A DNA stretch of 64,000 nucleotides from an uncultured Phycisphaerales bacterium (GTDB lineage Bacteria > Planctomycetota > Phycisphaerae > Tepidisphaerales > Tepidisphaeraceae). A program made the translations under genes and the position numbers. The stretch is from positions 1-64,000 of the forward strand of contig CAIQIQ010000017.1 of assembly GCA_903871935.1 (NCBI GenBank), in the 5' to 3' direction. This document shows, piece after piece, positions 1 to 7,310 of this stretch (its first letter is position 1; the number at the start of each line of letters is the position of its first letter). The notes beneath the pieces were generated by a model. That model made no database searches and was not told the origin of the DNA. It was given only the letters and a program-made list of their open reading frames with translations.

Positions 1-188
1 GACAGTCTTCCGCCCGGCCTTCTCTCCCCGTTGCCGGGCGCATGGCGGCCAGCGGTTCGCCAGCACCACGCCCCTGCGCACTCTCTTGGGCCCCCAGCAA
101 TCGCCATTCCAAGTAAATCGACAGGCCCTGTAATCGGGATAAACTCCGGCCGGAGACGGTCGGGGAGGCGGAAACGAAGGTCCTCCAT
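1..188 (-). CDS. possible partial hypothetical protein at left edge
   Basis: An open frame begins at an ATG at 188 on the minus strand and runs off the left edge (62 codons visible, start MEDLRFRLPDRL). I do not recognise it. The first 34 residues look protein-like; the rest is rich in Gly, Arg and Trp, which could reflect a frameshift, and a second minus frame is also open over the same stretch. The plus strand is open here too, so coding is not secure. Nothing else is seen between 189 and 419. Confidence 0.25.
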   Translation of the reverse strand, partial: MEDLRFRLPDRLRPEFIPITGPVDLLGMAIAGGPRECAGAWCWRTAGRHAPGNGERRPGGRL

Positions 189-419
189 AATATAGGGGTG
201 ATTTGGAGGCTGCAAAAAATGGAACTTTAGGAATGACAAGCACTTGCGCGCGGCACAAAATCTTTCACGATTTTGGGTAGAATGGGGAGCTTAGGTAACA
301 CGTTCAGCTATATAAGAGTGGCGGACCCAGCTATTCAGTCGCTGATCCGTTTTCAATCATGCGAATATACCCGCCCGCCAAGTTCCTGGGCCGCTGCAGG
401 TGGGGTATTCGTTGTACCA

Positions 420-1130
420 TTATCTTGCTATAATGTGGGATGTCCCGTTTTCTGAACCTTTCGCCTGTACCGGACGGCCTTCGCGACGGATGGTGTGCTC
501 CAGACCCAACCTCAGCACCGTCCTCGACATCCATCCATCATCGCCAAACGGGCGGCTCCGCTCAAGACTGGCTTGCCAGGCCGCCTGCTCCTTGGCGGTG
601 ATCGCCTCGTTCACCTGTGCCAGCCAATTCCTCGGCCGGGCCACCGGCCAAGGGCTCAGCATCGCCTTCTGCTCCGCCGTGCCATGGGCCCGCACCCACA
701 GGCTCCCCCATGGGTATTCATCCGCAGAGGTCACCGCCCCGGCCGTCACAGAATTGCGCTCCACGTACCGGCAGATCTTCAGGAATGACTCCCCGCCCTG
801 GACGGGGAACGCTTTGAACCGTCCGCCGTAGAGATGGCCGTACCCCACGCTGCGGTGGGAGACCCGCCAGCGCATGGCGTGGGTGTGGGTGAGCCAGCGG
901 AAGAACTCGGTCAGTTCTCCATCGCGCTGGGGCCGGACCAGGAAGTGCCAGTGGTTGTTCATGACGCAATAGCTGTAAATGCACAGCGGCAGGCGCTCAT
1001 ACGCCTCCAGCAGCAGGCGGTCAAACGCCTCGAAGTCCTTGTCGCGCCGGAAGAGCTTGATCCGTCCTGCCGAGCGGTTCAGAACATGATATATCCAGCC
1101 ACCCGGAGCTACGCGAGGTCGTCTTGGCAT
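420..1130 (-). CDS. REP-associated tyrosine transposase (RAYT, Y1/HUH family)
   Basis: A single-strand DNA transposase-like protein of 236 aa. RAYTs are domesticated relatives of IS200/IS605 TnpA that bind and cleave REP hairpins, normally recognising a GTAG tetranucleotide at the foot of the hairpin. The HUH motif is NNHWHFLV with His60 and His62, and the probable nucleophile is Tyr122 in RYVERNSVTAG. The length fits the family and the start at 1130 begins MPRRPRVAPGG, typical for these proteins. No terminal inverted repeats or target duplication are visible around it, as expected for a RAYT rather than an insertion sequence. Hairpins of the matching GTAG type occur at 13.1, 20.8, 22.6 and 45.1 kb. 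That this enzyme acts on them is an inference. Confidence 0.9.
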   Translation of the reverse strand: MPRRPRVAPGGWIYHVLNRSAGRIKLFRRDKDFEAFDRLLLEAYERLPLCIYSYCVMNNHWHFLVRPQRDGELTEFFRWLTHTHAMRWRVSHRSVGYGHLYGGRFKAFPVQGGESFLKICRYVERNSVTAGAVTSADEYPWGSLWVRAHGTAEQKAMLSPWPVARPRNWLAQVNEAITAKEQAAWQASLERSRPFGDDGWMSRTVLRLGLEHTIRREGRPVQAKGSENGTSHIIAR

Positions 1131-1458
1131 GGCCTGAGACTGTGCCAGAACGCGGCAAGAATGTCAACTATCACTGCCAACTAGCTACGTCCCGGTTCAT
1201 TCTCCCCGCGAGATACGGTTCATTGCTTTTTCTCCCAATAGCCGAGTGATCAGCGGAACGGCCGCCCATGTCGAAGGCGGCGGAACTACGTATATCGGTC
1301 ATACTGATCGATCTCTACCAAATCGAACTGCGTCCTGTTTTCTGGTCACAAGGCCAACACAATCTGGCTGCCGTCGCAGAATCCAACTGCGTCCTGCTTT
1401 CCGATACGTCCTGCTTTCCGATAGTGCTCCGACACTCGTGTCCTTCGGACTCGGTCCA
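1131..1458. other. gene-free stretch with tandem duplication
   Basis: These 328 bases lie between the RAYT gene and the candidate immunity gene. They hold a perfect 17-bp tandem duplication (separate entry), and a weaker copy of its core lies near 1327-1345. Short open frames here have no protein-like composition. No promoter or terminator could be identified. Confidence 0.5.
1390..1423. repeat. 17-bp perfect tandem duplication
   Basis: The unit CGTCCTGCTTTCCGATA occurs twice head to tail (1390-1406 and 1407-1423). It lies downstream of the minus-strand toxin and immunity genes. Its function is unknown; it may simply be a slippage product. Confidence 0.7.
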
Positions 1459-2040
1459 TCAGATCATGAGTAGTTGGACTTCCCGAAACACGTACACGTT
1501 GCTGCGGAGTTCGTGATCCCTGCAAAGGAATCGCATTGTCGCGTTGCGCATCGTTTTCGGAGCATAGCCAGCCAGTTCACTCGCGGCTATCCGCTGGAGG
1601 ATTTCGTCGTTGGTCAATCCCACTTCTGAGATGTCTGCAAACACATCATAGATCAAGCGATGAATACCTTCTTTGCCAACACAGGTGGGTACGTTTAGTG
1701 GCAGATCCATTGCATGGTCGATCCCCTTTGGCTGAAACGCGTCGAACTCCTGAAGGGTCTGCGGATTTCCCGCGATGAACTCCTCAAGGCGTCTTCTATC
1801 GTCATTGGAGAGAGCGCGCACAAACTCTGCAGTAGCCAACTCGGCACTAAATGCAGGTTTCCATGACTCATCAACTAGACGTTTGCTGAATATCAGCCGC
1901 CGCCTGTCCACGCGCTTCCGCTCCTGCAGATTGAACCTCAGTCTTTGAGTGCTCTCCAGAATACGAAAGACCCTCCAAATCCCGGGCGAATCGGAGTATA
2001 CCCAATCGCCAACGCGAACATCCTTCATATCAAGCTTCAT
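1459..2040 (-). CDS. hypothetical protein, candidate immunity protein of the adjacent toxin
   Basis: A 193-aa soluble protein with no signal peptide or membrane segment; I do not recognise its fold. The N-terminal 60 residues are basic and beta-rich (VRVGDWVYSD, then LQERKRVDRRR). The middle is charged and helical, and the end has a helical stretch with a single CRDHE motif. Its start lies 4 bp after the stop of the large toxin-like gene on the same strand, the standard arrangement for an immunity gene after a polymorphic toxin. The role is inferred only from position, size and solubility. It could instead be an unrelated cargo gene. Confidence 0.6.
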   Translation of the reverse strand: MKLDMKDVRVGDWVYSDSPGIWRVFRILESTQRLRFNLQERKRVDRRRLIFSKRLVDESWKPAFSAELATAEFVRALSNDDRRRLEEFIAGNPQTLQEFDAFQPKGIDHAMDLPLNVPTCVGKEGIHRLIYDVFADISEVGLTNDEILQRIAASELAGYAPKTMRNATMRFLCRDHELRSNVYVFREVQLLMI

Positions 2041-2044
2041 GGGA

Positions 2045-4303
2045 TTACCTCCCCGTCAACCAGTCGACCATCATCTGAGATCGGTTGATAAACGGACCTT
2101 GTGTCGGTATCTGCGTGTTTCCCCCATGTATCAAGCCGTGCTCGGTCCAACGCTCCACAATTTGGATGTTGTTGGCGTTGCCCGCTAACCAAGGATTCTG
2201 AGCGACGCTATTGATGTGATGTGGCGTGTAGCCGTCCACTCCTCCGTTTTGCATCAGTTCGCTGATCTCCGCCGGGCTCCAAGCTCGTGTGCCCTGCCCG
2301 GTAAGACGGACCATCTGCGATTCCTCTGCCCAACCAAGATTTGCTCCAACCATTCGAAGATCGTTCCTCAGTGTCGGCGTCATACCACTAGCACGGGCTT
2401 GATACAAGAGATCTGCGGCTTCCCCACGGAGTGCAACGTGTTCGGCTGTTCGGGCAGCGACCATTTCCTGACGCGCCGCGAGGGACATTCCATTCTCTGC
2501 GGCGGCTCCACCTAAGCGCAAGCCAGTCAGACTCAGCCCCGCTGTCACGGAATCGACGCCTATCGTGAACCAACGGCCGGCCTTGCCGCCAAGACTCAGA
2601 TCCTGACCAATGTTCGCACCGTATAACGACAGGCCAGTATACAGTTCTGTGCCAGCAATCACGCTTTGCAGGATCGGCGTCTGCCTCGCAAGCGACAATG
2701 TGAGGGTGTCCCACGGTCCGAGCCCCGCTTCATGCATCGCCGCCATATCGTTCATCATCGGCGCCACCGATGCCATATCCGCTTCATTTTGCATCCGTTG
2801 CGCCGTCGCGGGACCATACTTCAAGGCAGTAGCAAGGAACGCGCCTTGATTCCATGACGGGTTCATGTTCATGGGATCGTACGAAAATGGGCCGGCACCC
2901 ATCAGCGGATTCGGTTGCTCGCTGCCAGCAGCCTGTGGGGCAGGATGCGAAGAGATCTCCTTGATGATCTTCCTGGCGTCGGCAAGTGAGATCGTTCCCC
3001 ACGAATCATCACTGATGCGGTTCGCCGCAGCCGTGCGCATATCATCGGACCAAGATCGGTCCTGCCAACCGCTGTAGAGCTTTATATCGGTGTTAATGCT
3101 CTGCTGGATATCACTGCTGGTCGGCGTGAGGTGGAAGCCACCAAAGTCACCGAGACTCGGAATATCGGCCGGGGAACGATAACCCAGATACAGGCCATCA
3201 CTGGCCGAGCTGTTGTCGTACGACGAGGATGATCCGTAAGTGTCGGACCAGTCATTGCTATAATGGATCTCGCCGTCAGGCCCGCCATAGTTCTGTATGT
3301 TGTCCCCGCTAACCAACTGCTCGCCCGCCTGGTTGATCATACCGTTGGCCCACGCAGCGCCCTGGCTGATGCCGTCGAAGAGCGAGGAAATGCCGCCGGT
3401 CAGTTGGGCAGACTGCTGTCGCATGTCCTCAAGAAGTTCCGGATCCCAGTCATAGGTGGAACTATTCGTGTAGGCATCTGCCGGAATTCCTGGCAGCGAG
3501 GTAGCGTAAGCCTGGGCCTGCGGGACAGGCAACGTCGAGACGGATGGCGAATCTGCGATCGTCCACAGGCTATTGTTGTAGTTGATGCGCTGCTGTAGCG
3601 CCTCGGACCAGGTGGGGATGAAGGCGGGATTGCCGTTCAGACCCAGTGCACCGGCGGGGTTGAGGTCGTACAGGGGCTGGCCCATGAGCAAGGTGTCCGT
3701 GAAGCTTGTGGGCCGACCGCCCCACGAGCCAACCAGATACGTGCTATCCAGCGCGAACCTGCCGAAGTCGCTGGAACGGGCAGCGATGGCGGCATTGGCG
3801 TAACCATCGTAGCCAAGAGCGGAGGCGGTGCCCGGGGCGCTGATGGTGACGCCCTGGTTGATGCCGCTGTGGGTGCCGCCGGGGCCGAAGTTCCAGCCGT
3901 AGCCGGCGCTGTAGTTCACCGCTCCCTGGAAGGGGATGACGCTGAGGCCGGCCGAGCCCGTCCAGTAGTGACCGGCGGTGTTGTAGCCGATGGAGCCATT
4001 GAGGGGCCCGATCGAGCCGGAGGCGCTGAACGTATCATCCATGTAGGTTTCGCCGACCGAGGCGTATCCGTTGATGCCCACGCCGAAATGCTCGCCGAAG
4101 GTGGTGTCGATGTTGCCATGGTAGAGGTCGTCGCGGACCTCGCCACCGAAGGCACCGAACTGCATCCCCTTGTGGCCATCGTGGTTGTAGAAGCCCACGT
4201 TGACGAAGCCGAGGTCGACACCGAGGTTGCCGCCGGTCTGGTCGGCCGCCCAGGCTCCGGCTTCGATGAGGTAATTCACGGCCGAGACGTCGGCACGTGC
4301 CAC
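2045..4303 (-). CDS. putative polymorphic toxin with GH-E/HNH-like nuclease C-terminus
   Basis: A 752-aa protein. Residues 1-190 are Gly/Asn/Tyr-rich and probably beta-structured. Residues 190-500 are low-complexity and Ser/Asn-rich. Around 560-610 there is a hydrophobic segment (GTELYTGLSLYG and following) like the pre-toxin regions that precede toxin modules. The C-terminal 100 residues carry WSPAEISELMQNGGVDGYTPHHINSV in pieces: GYTPHHINS, then LAGNANNIQIVE, then EHGLIHGGN. This is the His-rich pattern of HNH/GH-E nuclease toxins that end WapA-, RHS- and CDI-type proteins. The likely target is nucleic acid in a competitor. The start is a GTG with no visible ribosome-binding site, and the frame is open only to 4354 upstream. 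No signal peptide, RHS core or trafficking domain is present, so the gene may be 5'-truncated. Confidence 0.65.
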   Translation of the reverse strand: MARADVSAVNYLIEAGAWAADQTGGNLGVDLGFVNVGFYNHDGHKGMQFGAFGGEVRDDLYHGNIDTTFGEHFGVGINGYASVGETYMDDTFSASGSIGPLNGSIGYNTAGHYWTGSAGLSVIPFQGAVNYSAGYGWNFGPGGTHSGINQGVTISAPGTASALGYDGYANAAIAARSSDFGRFALDSTYLVGSWGGRPTSFTDTLLMGQPLYDLNPAGALGLNGNPAFIPTWSEALQQRINYNNSLWTIADSPSVSTLPVPQAQAYATSLPGIPADAYTNSSTYDWDPELLEDMRQQSAQLTGGISSLFDGISQGAAWANGMINQAGEQLVSGDNIQNYGGPDGEIHYSNDWSDTYGSSSSYDNSSASDGLYLGYRSPADIPSLGDFGGFHLTPTSSDIQQSINTDIKLYSGWQDRSWSDDMRTAAANRISDDSWGTISLADARKIIKEISSHPAPQAAGSEQPNPLMGAGPFSYDPMNMNPSWNQGAFLATALKYGPATAQRMQNEADMASVAPMMNDMAAMHEAGLGPWDTLTLSLARQTPILQSVIAGTELYTGLSLYGANIGQDLSLGGKAGRWFTIGVDSVTAGLSLTGLRLGGAAAENGMSLAARQEMVAARTAEHVALRGEAADLLYQARASGMTPTLRNDLRMVGANLGWAEESQMVRLTGQGTRAWSPAEISELMQNGGVDGYTPHHINSVAQNPWLAGNANNIQIVERWTEHGLIHGGNTQIPTQGPFINRSQMMVDWLTGR

Positions 4304-4478
4304 TGGTGCTGAGCGAAGGCAATTGTCACACCCAAGCAGCGGGTGCGTGACGCTTTAGGTGAGAACTCGCACGACAGTATGCCGGTTTCGCCGACAGAGA
4401 GCGTGAGGGCAGGCGTTTGAAGCTGGACTGGAGGGAACGGGCGTGGAAGGCGATTCACGTGATGAGGCTGCTCCAAAG

Positions 4479-4503
4479 ACTCCGGTTTCGGCGAAACCGG
4501 AGT
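4479..4503. repeat. perfect hairpin, 11-bp stem
   Basis: ACTCCGGTTTC-GGC-GAAACCGGAGT forms a perfect 11-bp stem with a 3-nt loop. No T-run follows on either strand, so it is not a clear intrinsic terminator. It could be a REP-like palindrome, but it lacks the GTAG foot seen in the other hairpins. Confidence 0.6.
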
Positions 4504-4572
4504 ACGAAGAGGGCGACTCCGCACGTCGTCTGAAGTATCACGCACCCCCAAGCAGCCACGCCCCTGCCCAGG

Positions 4573-4665
4573 GCAATCGCATTTGGCCAAAGGACGCGGC
4601 TTCGCCACGGCGGCAGTGCTACGGCCGAGGGCGGATCGTGCCACTAATGGGCCAAATGCGATTGC
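4573..4665. repeat. 16-bp inverted repeat with 61-nt spacer
   Basis: GCAATCGCATTTGGCC at 4573-4588 is the exact reverse complement of 4650-4665. The spacer is GC-rich. The element lies just upstream of the putative leuD promoter, so it could be a regulator site, a remnant of a small mobile element or an RNA hairpin. Confidence 0.7.
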
Positions 4666-4686
4666 TCTGCGCCCCTGCCCCCTGCA

Positions 4687-4715
4687 TTGTGTCCGGCCGT
4701 TCATCCGTCTATATT
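4687..4715 (+). promoter_or_regulatory. putative sigma-70-type promoter of leuD
   Basis: TTGTGT and TATATT are separated by 17 nt, and the -10 matches consensus at five of six positions. Start would fall near 4722, giving a leader of about 30 nt. A ribosome-binding site AGAGGT precedes the leuD ATG. The -35 is weak. Confidence 0.35.
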
Positions 4716-4753
4716 GCAGGGCTTCGGCATCGAATACAGAGGTATAAGCAACT

Positions 4754-5314
4754 ATGCAGACCGTCATTACCGGCAAGGCGTTTGTTCTGGGCGATAACAT
4801 CGATACCGACCAGATCATCCCCGCGCACTATCTGTCCTTTGATCCCACCATTCCTGAGGAACGCAAGCTGTTCGGCAAATATGCCCTCTCGGGCGTTCCC
4901 GAAGGCCAGTCCGGCCTGCCCGACGGCAACATCCGCTTCACTCGTCCGAACGAGTTCACCAGCGACTACAGCATCGTCATCGGTGGAAAGAACTTCGGCT
5001 GCGGCTCCAGCCGCGAACATGCCCCCCTGGCTCTCGCGGAGGCCGGCGCCAAGCTCGTCATTGCTGAGTTTTATGCCCGCATCTTCTTCCGCAACTCAAT
5101 CAACGGCGCTTACATCGTCCCGGTTGAATCCATCGGGCGCCTGGTCGACAAGATCAAGACCGGCGACCAGCTCGAAGTCCACCTGGATAAGCAATATCTC
5201 CTGAACAAGACCACCGGCCAGAAGCACGACCTTCGCCCCCTTGGCGATGTCCTGCCCATCATCGAAGCCGGCGGTGTCTTCAGCTACGCCCGCCAGACGG
5301 GAATGCTGAAATAG
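4754..5314 (+). CDS. leuD: 3-isopropylmalate dehydratase small subunit
   Basis: The swivel-domain subunit of isopropylmalate isomerase. With LeuC (an Fe-S protein not in this window) it interconverts 2- and 3-isopropylmalate in leucine synthesis in the cytoplasm. The 186 aa begin with the family signature GDNIDTDQIIP at about residue 13 and contain GGKNFGCGSSREHAP around 77-90, the substrate-recognition loop. Length and C-terminus (GGVFSYARQTG) fit the short LeuD/homoaconitase-type small subunit. It is followed 95 bp later by a GNAT gene. The absence of leuC next door means the leucine genes are dispersed in this genome. Confidence 0.92.
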   Translation: MQTVITGKAFVLGDNIDTDQIIPAHYLSFDPTIPEERKLFGKYALSGVPEGQSGLPDGNIRFTRPNEFTSDYSIVIGGKNFGCGSSREHAPLALAEAGAKLVIAEFYARIFFRNSINGAYIVPVESIGRLVDKIKTGDQLEVHLDKQYLLNKTTGQKHDLRPLGDVLPIIEAGGVFSYARQTGMLK

Positions 5315-5409
5315 AGATTTGAACAGGCCAGGGGAGCCAATCTCCGCGGGTGGCGATCGGCTTCTTAGGACCAAATTCGCCTTGCGCTTCCGGGCCTGCT
5401 ATAGATTGG

Positions 5410-5862
5410 ATGAACGTGGCCAACACCGACATCATCATCGCGGACGAGAACATGCTTGGGCATGCGGTGGAGCTCTACAACTCCATCTTCCGGCCGCGCT
5501 ATGATGTGGGCTATTTCCACCGCCGCTTCCTCGGCCGCCATAACGTACTGACGCTGCTGGCCCGCATCGATGGCCGGCCGGTCGGTTTCTGGATGGGATT
5601 CGAGCTGAAGCCCGGCATGTTCTATCACTGGCTGGGCGCGGTGGTTCCCGATCTGCGCCGACAGGGAGTTGCCCGCCAACTGCAAGAGGCCCAGCAGGCC
5701 TGGGCTCGCGACCACGAATACGAATACATCCGCTGCGAATGCCTCAACCACCAGCGCGAGTTCATCCACTTTGCGATCGAAGTCGGCTACGACATTGTCG
5801 GCATCCGCTGGGATTCCACCCATGCCGACAATCTGGTCGCCTTTGAGAAATCCCTGGCATAG
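5410..5862 (+). CDS. GNAT-family N-acetyltransferase
   Basis: A small acetyl-CoA-dependent acyltransferase; the substrate is unknown. The GNAT core shows in the beta strand GRPVGFWMGFEL, then LGAVVPDLRRQGVARQL at about residues 72-88 (the acetyl-CoA pyrophosphate loop, RRQGVA), then a C-terminal strand around the GYDIVGIRWD region. I chose the ATG at 5410 (150 aa, MNVANTDIII) over an in-frame GTG at 5350, because the extra upstream residues look non-homologous and lie close to the leuD stop. It sits between leuD and the sulfhydrylase gene and may be co-transcribed with either. Confidence 0.8.
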   Translation: MNVANTDIIIADENMLGHAVELYNSIFRPRYDVGYFHRRFLGRHNVLTLLARIDGRPVGFWMGFELKPGMFYHWLGAVVPDLRRQGVARQLQEAQQAWARDHEYEYIRCECLNHQREFIHFAIEVGYDIVGIRWDSTHADNLVAFEKSLA

Positions 5863-5910
5863 AATCTGCCCAACTGACCCTACAGGGAAATTCAACAGGA
5901 GAATCACGCA

Positions 5911-7224
5911 ATGCCCGAAAAACAGCCCGGACTCGATACCATCGCCCTGCACGCCGGCCAGGTTCCCGACCCCACCACTGGCGCCCGTGCCCTGCCGCTC
6001 TATCAAACCACCAGTTACGTCTTCAAGGACTCTCAGCACGCCGCCGACCTTTTCGCGCTGCGCGCCTTCGGCAATATCTACACCCGCCTGATGAACCCCA
6101 CCACCGATGTGCTGGAGAAACGCCTCGCCGCCATGCTCGGCGGCACCGGCGCCGTCTGCACCGCCTCCGGCCAGGCGGCCGTCTTCTACGCCATCGCCTG
6201 CATCACTTCGGCCGGACAGAATATCGTCACCGGCGGCAACCTCTATGGTGGCACCTACACCATGTTCACCTCGCCGCTGAAGCGATTTGGCATTGAGGCC
6301 CGCTTTGTCGATTCGTCCAAGGCCGAAAACTTCGAGAAGGCCATCGACAAGAACACCCGCCTGCTCTACACCGAATCCATAGGCAACCCGAAGGGCAACG
6401 TCGACGATTTCCGCGCTATCGCCGATATCGCTCACAAGCACAACCTCCCCTTTGTCGTCGACAACACCGTCACCCCCCCGCCGCTGTTCAACCCCTTCAA
6501 TCACGGCGCTGACATCGTCGTGTATTCGCTGACCAAGATCATCGGCGGCCACGGCACCAGCATGGGTGGCTGCATCGTCGAGAAAGGCGACTTCAATTGG
6601 AAGGCCGCCGGCAAGTTCCCCGATATCACCGAGCCTGATGCCTCCTACCACGGCGTGAATTTCTGGGATGCCTTCGGCCACCACGACAAAGCCGTCGCGC
6701 CCGGCCTCGCCTATGTCCTGAAGATCCGCACCGGCCTGCTGCGCGACCTGGGCGCCTGCATCTCGCCTTTCAACTCCTGGCAAATCCTTCAGGGCGTCGA
6801 GACACTGCCGCTACGCGCTCGCGCGCACGCGTCCAACGCTCTGCAGGTTGCCAAGTGGCTGGAGAAACACCCGCTGGTTTCCTGGGTCTGCTTCCCCGGC
6901 CTCCCCTCGCATCCGGATTACGAGAGAGCCCGCAAGTACATGCCCATCGGCGCCGGTGCGATCATGGGCTTTGGCATCAAGGGCGGCCTCCAAGCCGGCA
7001 AGAAATTCATCGACTCGGTGAAACTCGCCAGTCACCTCGCCAACATCCTCGACGCCAAGACGCTGGTCATCCACCCCGCCAGCACCACGCACCAGCAGCT
7101 CTCGCCCGAGCAACAGGCCAAAGCCGGCGTCACCCCCGACTTTATCCGCGTGTCTGTCGGCATCGAAGATGTCAATGACATCATTGCTGACTTCGATCAG
7201 GCCCTGCGTGCCAGTCAGACGTAG
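5911..7224 (+). CDS. metY: O-acetylhomoserine sulfhydrylase / Cys-Met metabolism PLP enzyme
   Basis: A 437-aa PLP-dependent enzyme of the cystathionine gamma-synthase superfamily. The closest reading is O-acetyl-L-homoserine sulfhydrylase, which makes homocysteine from O-acetylhomoserine and sulfide. Visible features are the N-terminal IALHAGQVPDP, the PLP-phosphate region around NIYTRLMNPTTD, the GTGAVCTASGQAA segment, the cofactor Asp in VVDNT and the Schiff-base lysine in VYSLTKIIGGHG. The C-terminus (VIHPASTTHQQL ... FIRVSVGIED) is canonical. A strong AGGAG precedes the ATG. hom, in the same pathway, lies about 35 kb away. An activity on O-succinylhomoserine cannot be excluded. Confidence 0.88.
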   Translation: MPEKQPGLDTIALHAGQVPDPTTGARALPLYQTTSYVFKDSQHAADLFALRAFGNIYTRLMNPTTDVLEKRLAAMLGGTGAVCTASGQAAVFYAIACITSAGQNIVTGGNLYGGTYTMFTSPLKRFGIEARFVDSSKAENFEKAIDKNTRLLYTESIGNPKGNVDDFRAIADIAHKHNLPFVVDNTVTPPPLFNPFNHGADIVVYSLTKIIGGHGTSMGGCIVEKGDFNWKAAGKFPDITEPDASYHGVNFWDAFGHHDKAVAPGLAYVLKIRTGLLRDLGACISPFNSWQILQGVETLPLRARAHASNALQVAKWLEKHPLVSWVCFPGLPSHPDYERARKYMPIGAGAIMGFGIKGGLQAGKKFIDSVKLASHLANILDAKTLVIHPASTTHQQLSPEQQAKAGVTPDFIRVSVGIEDVNDIIADFDQALRASQT

Positions 7225-7310
7225 CTCCAAGCCGCCACACGGAACGAACCAGCCTGGGCAAGCGACCACCAAGCCCCTTGTCCAGGCTTCTTCTTTGGCC
7301 CTATGCGCGC

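Larger units (their letters stand above)
4304..4753. other. palindrome-rich intergenic region
   Basis: This 450-bp stretch separates the toxin gene from leuD, which are transcribed divergently. It holds an 11-bp-stem hairpin, a 16-bp inverted repeat with a 61-nt spacer and a plausible leuD promoter (separate entries). No open frame here looks coding. Confidence 0.6.

Noticed and set aside
420..1130. Complete IS200/IS605 element around the RAYT
   Set aside because: There are no end hairpins, TnpB gene or target features next to the transposase; RAYTs are normally single genes.
5863..5910. SAM-type riboswitch before metY
   Set aside because: The leader is only 48 nt and no kink-turn or SAM-box structure is seen.
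5365..6783. Long minus-strand open frame antisense to metY (472 aa)
   Set aside because: It is a high-GC shadow of the sulfhydrylase gene, with Gly/Val/Asp-rich low-similarity composition and no ribosome-binding site.
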